From JAZDJP01 sp043803805 (lineage in GTDB: Bacteria > Planctomycetota > JAZDJP01): a stretch of DNA of 43,630 nt. The notes under the pieces are model-generated. The model saw only the letters and a program-made list of their open reading frames with translations, made no database searches and was not told where the DNA came from. The translations under genes were made by a program, and so were the position numbers. This document shows positions 40,072 to 43,630 of this stretch, in pieces; position 1 is the stretch's first letter, and every line of letters begins with the position of its first letter. The stretch is from positions 1 to 43,630 of the forward strand of contig JAZDJP010000008.1 of NCBI GenBank assembly GCA_043803805.1, read 5' to 3'.

Positions 40072-40707
40072 CTACTCGAGCGTCATCCACTTGCGGGATT
40101 GGTACAACAGGGCCTGGATTTCCGCAATGTTGTCATCAAGATAATTGAATCCTTCCCCCGAATATTGCGGCCGGGACCGTACGTTATCATAGATCTCGAG
40201 CCCCCGGTTGAGGGCGCCGGCGGCCCGTTCCAGTCGCTGATTTCTTTCCTTGGGATCCGTCAACCCCTGCACGGACCGCAGGATTTCCTTTCCCTCATTC
40301 ACCGCCTTGTCGGCCTCCCGCAAAAGCAGTTCGTCTTCGGAAAGCCGTTGAGTGGGCGGCTTCGGTTTCCGCGTAAGCGAACTGATGAGAAGAACTCCAC
40401 CGATGAGCAGAATCAACGGGCCGCCGAAAAAGATCGCCATGTTGACGTAGCGATTGGACGGGGCCTTCTTTTTCATCCCCGGCACCGCCGCTATCTTGAC
40501 CGAGGACCGTTTCACCCCGGGGGTCGGCGCCGGGCGCGCGGCCGGAACAGCGCCCGGAACCGCCCCGCCCGTGCCGGCCACGGCCGGCGACGCCGCCGGC
40601 GCTCCGGAGGACGGAGCCGTCGGCGCGGCCTTCAACGGCGTGGGGACGGCGGTCGCCTTCTTTTCCTTGGCGCGCTTCATCAGGTAATCGAATGTGGAAT
40701 TGCCCAC
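40072..40707 (-). CDS. Unknown single-pass membrane protein with Pro/Ala-rich linker
   Basis: The 211-residue product starts at a GTG (40707), two bases downstream of the holA stop codon, with AAGGAGGGG as ribosome site inside the end of holA. Residues 1-20 are basic (NSTFDYLMKRAKEKK), 21-65 are a Pro/Ala linker, 66-85 are basic, 89-111 form one membrane helix (NMAIFFGGPLILLIGGVLLISSL), and 112-211 are helical and charged. No domain is recognised. Topology suggests an envelope adaptor with a cytoplasmic N-terminus. It is in the same operon as holA and the mre genes; a role in wall synthesis is only positional inference. A longer frame upstream is antisense-like in composition and is rejected. 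Confidence 0.72.
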   Translation of the reverse strand: MGNSTFDYLMKRAKEKKATAVPTPLKAAPTAPSSGAPAASPAVAGTGGAVPGAVPAARPAPTPGVKRSSVKIAAVPGMKKKAPSNRYVNMAIFFGGPLILLIGGVLLISSLTRKPKPPTQRLSEDELLLREADKAVNEGKEILRSVQGLTDPKERNQRLERAAGALNRGLEIYDNVRSRPQYSGEGFNYLDDNIAEIQALLYQSRKWMTLE

Positions 40708-40708
40708 G

Positions 40709-41722
40709 TCATCCCCTCCTTTGCGTCTGTATCCCGTCCGCCAAAGGCCTGCCGCCACCGGCCAAGACCGACGCGACGGCCCACTCCGCCATCGTCTCCT
40801 CATCCCCCAGCCCGCGTTTGACGCGCAGGTCGGCCTCGAGCAACGTCCGGACACCGCGTTCGGCCTCGCCCGGCGGAAACGCCTTGAGCGTCCGGGCAAA
40901 GTACTCGGGGAACTTTGATTTCGGACTGACGCGCCGCGACGCCTCCAACTCGCCGCAATCGCGCGCGAGCCGTTTCCCTTCCGCGATGCGCCTCAACGCC
41001 CAGGCGAGCGTGCCGAGAACGTGGGCGGGCTCCGCCCCCCCGTCCAGGAGGCGGCGGAACGAACGCGCCCCGGCGGCGGGCTCCCGCCGTTCGATGTGGC
41101 GGACGAGCTCGAACGCGTCCCGTCGGCGGTCGTCCGCAACCGCCTCCGCCACCGTCTCCGCGGAAAGCCGCGTCCCCGCCGGAAAGAGGCATGCGAGTCG
41201 CTCGAAGCATCGCTCAAGCGCCTCACGGGAGGTCCCGGCGCGTTGGACGAGCCCATCCGCCGCGGCCCGGTCGAGAACAAGTCCATGATGCCTCGCCCGA
41301 ACCACCGCCCAGTCCGGGGCATCCCGCGGGGAAAGCGGGGGACACGCCACCCACAAAACACCGGAGAGCCGGGCGCGCTCCTTTTCCTTCACCCCGGTTC
41401 GGAACACCATCACGAGAACCGTGCCGCGCACCGGGACCGGGCAGGGAGACTCATCAGCGCCCTTCATGTATTTATCCGCCTCCTCGAGAATAACCAGGGA
41501 GGCCGCCGCGAAGAGCGACGGGGTGGCGACGGCCCGCGCGAGGATCCCGGGCGAGGCGGAGGCCCCGTCGAGACGCGTCTCACCCGATGCGTCGGGCCCC
41601 GTAACATGCTTCCGGACAAGCGCCAAGGCCTCCCGACGGAGGAAGGGATCTTCCCCGTGGAGGGCGATGATCACCGGGGGCGCGCCGGATCGGAGCGCAT
41701 TCTCCAGCGCGTCGAAATTCAT
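40709..41722 (-). CDS. holA: DNA polymerase III subunit delta
   Basis: The 337-residue product matches HolA in length and layout: the early GAPPVIIALHGEDPFLRREALALVRK, a middle VATPSLFAAASLVILEEADKYMKG, the RAGTSREALERCFERLACL helix, a domain III start with DAFELVRHIERREPAAGARSFRRLLDGGAEPAHVLGTLAWALRRIAEGK, and a final helical bundle. Delta opens the sliding clamp within the clamp loader. The sequence is poorly conserved in general, so the call rests on these segments together. The ATG at 41722 is 6 bases from a TATAGT box (predicted leaderless). It heads the run holA - unknown - lipoprotein - lnt - coiled coil - 53-aa - mreBCD - PBP2 - rodA. Confidence 0.85.
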   Translation of the reverse strand: MNFDALENALRSGAPPVIIALHGEDPFLRREALALVRKHVTGPDASGETRLDGASASPGILARAVATPSLFAAASLVILEEADKYMKGADESPCPVPVRGTVLVMVFRTGVKEKERARLSGVLWVACPPLSPRDAPDWAVVRARHHGLVLDRAAADGLVQRAGTSREALERCFERLACLFPAGTRLSAETVAEAVADDRRRDAFELVRHIERREPAAGARSFRRLLDGGAEPAHVLGTLAWALRRIAEGKRLARDCGELEASRRVSPKSKFPEYFARTLKAFPPGEAERGVRTLLEADLRVKRGLGDEETMAEWAVASVLAGGGRPLADGIQTQRRG

Positions 41723-41728
41723 GGCGGC

Positions 41729-41757
41729 ACTATACCCCCCCCCTCGCATGTTGTCAA
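41729..41757 (-). promoter_or_regulatory. Consensus sigma70-like promoter of the holA-mre operon, leaderless, with nine-G spacer run
   Basis: On the minus strand, TTGACA (41757-41752, perfect), a 17-bp spacer and TATAGT (41734-41729) are followed by 6 bases and the ATG. The spacer ends in nine consecutive Gs (plus-strand Cs 41735-41743). No Shine-Dalgarno sequence is present. Confidence 0.78.
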
Positions 41758-41871
41758 TCATGCCACACCACCCTCCGGACGAACGGGAACCCCTGGGCCA
41801 AAACTCCCGCCCCATGATCATTTAAACGCCTCTTCCATGGAAAAGTTCAAAAAACTCATCCGCCCCGCCCC

Positions 41872-41900
41872 TTGACTTCATCCTTTTCACATGGCATCCT
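41872..41900 (+). promoter_or_regulatory. Sigma70-like promoter of guaA, predicted near-leaderless
   Basis: TTGACT (41872-41877), a 17-bp spacer and a weak CATCCT (41895-41900) lie 9 bases before the guaA ATG at 41910. No Shine-Dalgarno sequence is seen. The divergent holA promoter is about 115 bp away; nothing else is recognised in the 187-base gap. Confidence 0.5.
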
Positions 41901-41909
41901 GTCCGACGC

Positions 41910-43460
41910 ATGACAACCGCCGCCCACGAAACCGTCCTTGTCCTCGACTACGGTTCCCAGTACACCCAGCTCATCGCCCGACGGGTCCGCGAGAACGGAG
42001 TCTACTCCGAGATCGCTCCATGGACAATTCCCCTCGACGATATCCGACGGAGGGCGCCCCGGGGCATCATTCTCTCGGGCGGCCCCCGGAGCGTCTATGA
42101 CGCCGGGGCCCCGACGGCCGATCCCGGCCTCTTTCTCCTGGGGATCCCGGTCCTGGGCATCTGTTACGGCCTGCAGATCATGGCGAAAATTCTGGGCGGC
42201 ACGATCACCCCGGGAAAGAAACGCGAGTACGGCCGGACCGATTGTGCCATGAACGGAATCTCCCCTCTCTTCGCGGGCCTCCCGGACGCCTCCACGGTCT
42301 GGATGAGCCATGGGGACGAGGTGGCGACCCTCCCGACGGGTTTCCGCGCCATCGCGCGAACCGCCGGTTGCCCTCATGCCGCGGCGGGCCATGAGAAACT
42401 TTTGCTCTTCGGGGTCCAATTTCACCCGGAGGTTCACCACACATCGCAGGGACCGGCCATCCTGAAAAACTTCCTGTATCGCATCTGCGGTTGCCGCGGG
42501 GACTGGCAGATTTCGTCGTTGATTGACGAGTCCGTGGCCGCCGTCCGGGACCAGGTGAAGGGCGAACGCGTCATCTGCGGGCTCTCCGGCGGCGTGGACT
42601 CGTCGGTCGTGGCGATGCTTCTCCACCGGGCGGTCGGCAGGCAGCTCACCTGCATCTTCGTGGACAACGGGGTGCTCCGCGAGGGGGAGGCGGGCCGGGT
42701 GGTGGAGACCTTCCAACGCCACTTCGACATCCCCCTCGTCGCGGTGGACGCGCGGAAACGGTTCATTGACCGGCTGAAAGACGTCACCGACCCGGAGCGG
42801 AAACGCAAGATCATCGGGGAGGAGTTCATCCGGGTCTTCGAGGAGGAGACGCGCAAGGTACAGAACGCGAAATTCCTCGCCCAGGGGACGCTCTACCCGG
42901 ATGTCATCGAGAGCCTCCCCGCCCACGGCGGCCCCACCGCCGTCATCAAAAGCCACCACAACGTCGGCGGGTTGCCGAAGGACCTGAAACTCTCCCTTGT
43001 CGAGCCGTTGCGTTTCCTGTTCAAGGACGAGGTCCGGCGCCTGGGCGAGGCCCTCGGTCTTCCTGAAGAGATCGTCTGGCGCCAGCCGTTCCCGGGGCCG
43101 GGCCTGGCGGTGCGCATCCTCGGCGCCGTGACGGAGGAACGCCTCGCGCTCCTCCGGAAGGCCGACACCGTCGTGGCGGACGAACTGCGGAAGGCCGGGC
43201 TTTACCGGAAGATCTGGCAGGGATTCCCGGTGCTTCTGCCCGTCCGCACCGTCGGGGTGATGGGCGACGAGCGGACCTACGAGGAGGTCATCGCGCTGCG
43301 CGTCGTCGAGAGCGAGGACGGGATGACGGCCGACTGGGCGCGACTCCCCTACGACCTCCTCGAGACGCTGGCCAGCCGCATCATCCGCGAGGTGAAGGGC
43401 GTCAACCGCGTGGTTTATGATATAAGTTCGAAGCCGCCGGGGACGATCGAATGGGAATAA
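41910..43460 (+). CDS. guaA: GMP synthase (glutamine-hydrolysing)
   Basis: The 516-residue protein has both GuaA halves. A class I glutaminase domain (about 8-195) begins VLVLDYGSQYTQLIARRVRE and carries the catalytic Cys in ILGICYGLQIMA and the His-Glu pair in FGVQFHPEVHHT. The ATP-pyrophosphatase half carries the P-loop GLSGGVDSSVVAMLLHRAVG, followed by FVDNGVLREGE, LAQGTLYPDVIES, IKSHHNVGGLP and the C-terminal dimerisation region with RQPFPGPGLAVRILG and ending PPGTIEWE. It aminates XMP to GMP. It is transcribed alone, divergent from holA. The ATG at 41910 is followed at once by the conserved glutaminase start, so the start is well defined. Confidence 0.97.
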   Translation: MTTAAHETVLVLDYGSQYTQLIARRVRENGVYSEIAPWTIPLDDIRRRAPRGIILSGGPRSVYDAGAPTADPGLFLLGIPVLGICYGLQIMAKILGGTITPGKKREYGRTDCAMNGISPLFAGLPDASTVWMSHGDEVATLPTGFRAIARTAGCPHAAAGHEKLLLFGVQFHPEVHHTSQGPAILKNFLYRICGCRGDWQISSLIDESVAAVRDQVKGERVICGLSGGVDSSVVAMLLHRAVGRQLTCIFVDNGVLREGEAGRVVETFQRHFDIPLVAVDARKRFIDRLKDVTDPERKRKIIGEEFIRVFEEETRKVQNAKFLAQGTLYPDVIESLPAHGGPTAVIKSHHNVGGLPKDLKLSLVEPLRFLFKDEVRRLGEALGLPEEIVWRQPFPGPGLAVRILGAVTEERLALLRKADTVVADELRKAGLYRKIWQGFPVLLPVRTVGVMGDERTYEEVIALRVVESEDGMTADWARLPYDLLETLASRIIREVKGVNRVVYDISSKPPGTIEWE

Positions 43461-43475
43461 CACGTTCAATCGCGA

Positions 43476-43508
43476 ATTCGACATTCGGAATTCGGCATTC
43501 GGAATTTC
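43476..43508. repeat. Phased array, ATTCG every 7 bp (array H)
   Basis: ATTCG begins at 43476, 43483, 43490 and 43497, with ATTTC at 43504: five 7-bp steps, starting about 15 bases after the guaA stop. The insertion sequence begins directly at its end. Confidence 0.85.
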
Positions 43509-43630
43509 TGTCTCGTCCTGATATAGGTTGACACATGGGAAACGTCAACCAACAGGAGGGGAACGAAGATGAAGGTGGCCATTCGGTATAGCGAAGCGTT
43601 CAAAAGGCAGGTGGTCAAGGAACTCGAAGG
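43509..43630 (+). mobile_element. Left end of an insertion sequence (IS3-like), cut by the window
   Basis: The sequence TGTCTCGTCCTGATATAGGT (from 43509) looks like the terminal inverted repeat of an IS3-type element, with a TTGACA promoter box (43529-43534) just inside and a short inverted repeat GTTGAC/GTCAAC. A transposase gene starts 60 bases in. The other end lies outside the window, so neither the inverted repeat nor a target duplication can be confirmed. Confidence 0.7.
43569..43630 (+). CDS. Transposase N-terminus, IS3-family OrfA type (partial)
   Basis: Twenty complete codons are visible, from the ATG at 43569 (with GGAGGGG upstream) to the window end. The start MKVAIRYSEAFKRQVVKELE matches the opening of the helix-turn-helix OrfA protein of IS3/IS911-type elements (YSxEFKxxVVxxxxxG), which binds the element ends. 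In that family OrfA and OrfB are usually joined by programmed frameshifting; this cannot be checked here. The insertion lies immediately downstream of the guaA repeat array. Confidence 0.72.
   Translation, partial: MKVAIRYSEAFKRQVVKELE

Overview
This GC-rich, gene-dense window reads as chromosome from an uncultured bacterium of the Planctomycetota or a close relative. The attribution is inference. It rests on a DUF1570-type HExxH protein, a CBM9-like secreted protein, an 'AGYGP' variant of RNase HII, and several coiled-coil, lipoprotein and HEAT-type envelope proteins of planctomycete flavour. These sit beside a complete rod-shape set (mreB, mreC, mreD, PBP2, rodA) and apolipoprotein N-acyltransferase. 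No rRNA, tRNA, riboswitch or CRISPR array was recognised.

Layout. 1-329: 3' end of a FeeM-like N-acyltransferase. 354-5188 (-): DUF47 regulator, Pit phosphate transporter, secreted esterase with helical tail, GH20 hexosaminidase. 5308-8064 (+): RlmI-like methyltransferase and an orphan nuoN. 8105-10801 (-): nadB and a TlpA-like thioredoxin. 10882-14994 (+): CBM9-like protein, DUF1570 peptidase-like protein, aroB, argB. 15192-18585 (-): divergent RNase HII, aroA, asd. 18650-23313 (+): pseudouridine synthase overlapping a 1239-residue glycosyltransferase/glycosidase fusion. 23482-23956: a lone integron gene cassette. 24198-28232 (-): polysaccharide genes (WecA-like initiator, Wzy-like ligase/polymerase with TPR tail, HEAT protein). 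28522-30066 (+): gpmI. 30189-30737 (-): AT-richer membrane-protein island. 30937-41722 (-): an 11-gene run from holA through lnt to mreBCD-PBP2-rodA. 41910-43460 (+): guaA. 43509-end: left end of an insertion sequence.

Two themes run across the window. First, several first-of-operon genes have a sigma70-like promoter whose -10 box lies only 6-9 nt before the start codon, which predicts leaderless mRNAs, while most downstream genes use Shine-Dalgarno sites or stop/start overlaps. Second, many intergenic gaps, usually right after a stop codon, hold short arrays of a 5-mer (GACTC, AACTC, TCATG, ATTCG) repeated at exactly 7 or 8 bp.

The most novel single gene is the fusion at 19594-23313. It joins a cellulose-synthase-like GT2 to an extracytoplasmic DUF5060 plus clan GH-A-like glycosidase, so one chain may both make and trim a surface polysaccharide. 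The mre operon also carries two uncharacterised membrane proteins just upstream of mreB, an intrinsic-terminator-like hairpin between mreB and mreC, and a nine-G run inside the holA promoter spacer.
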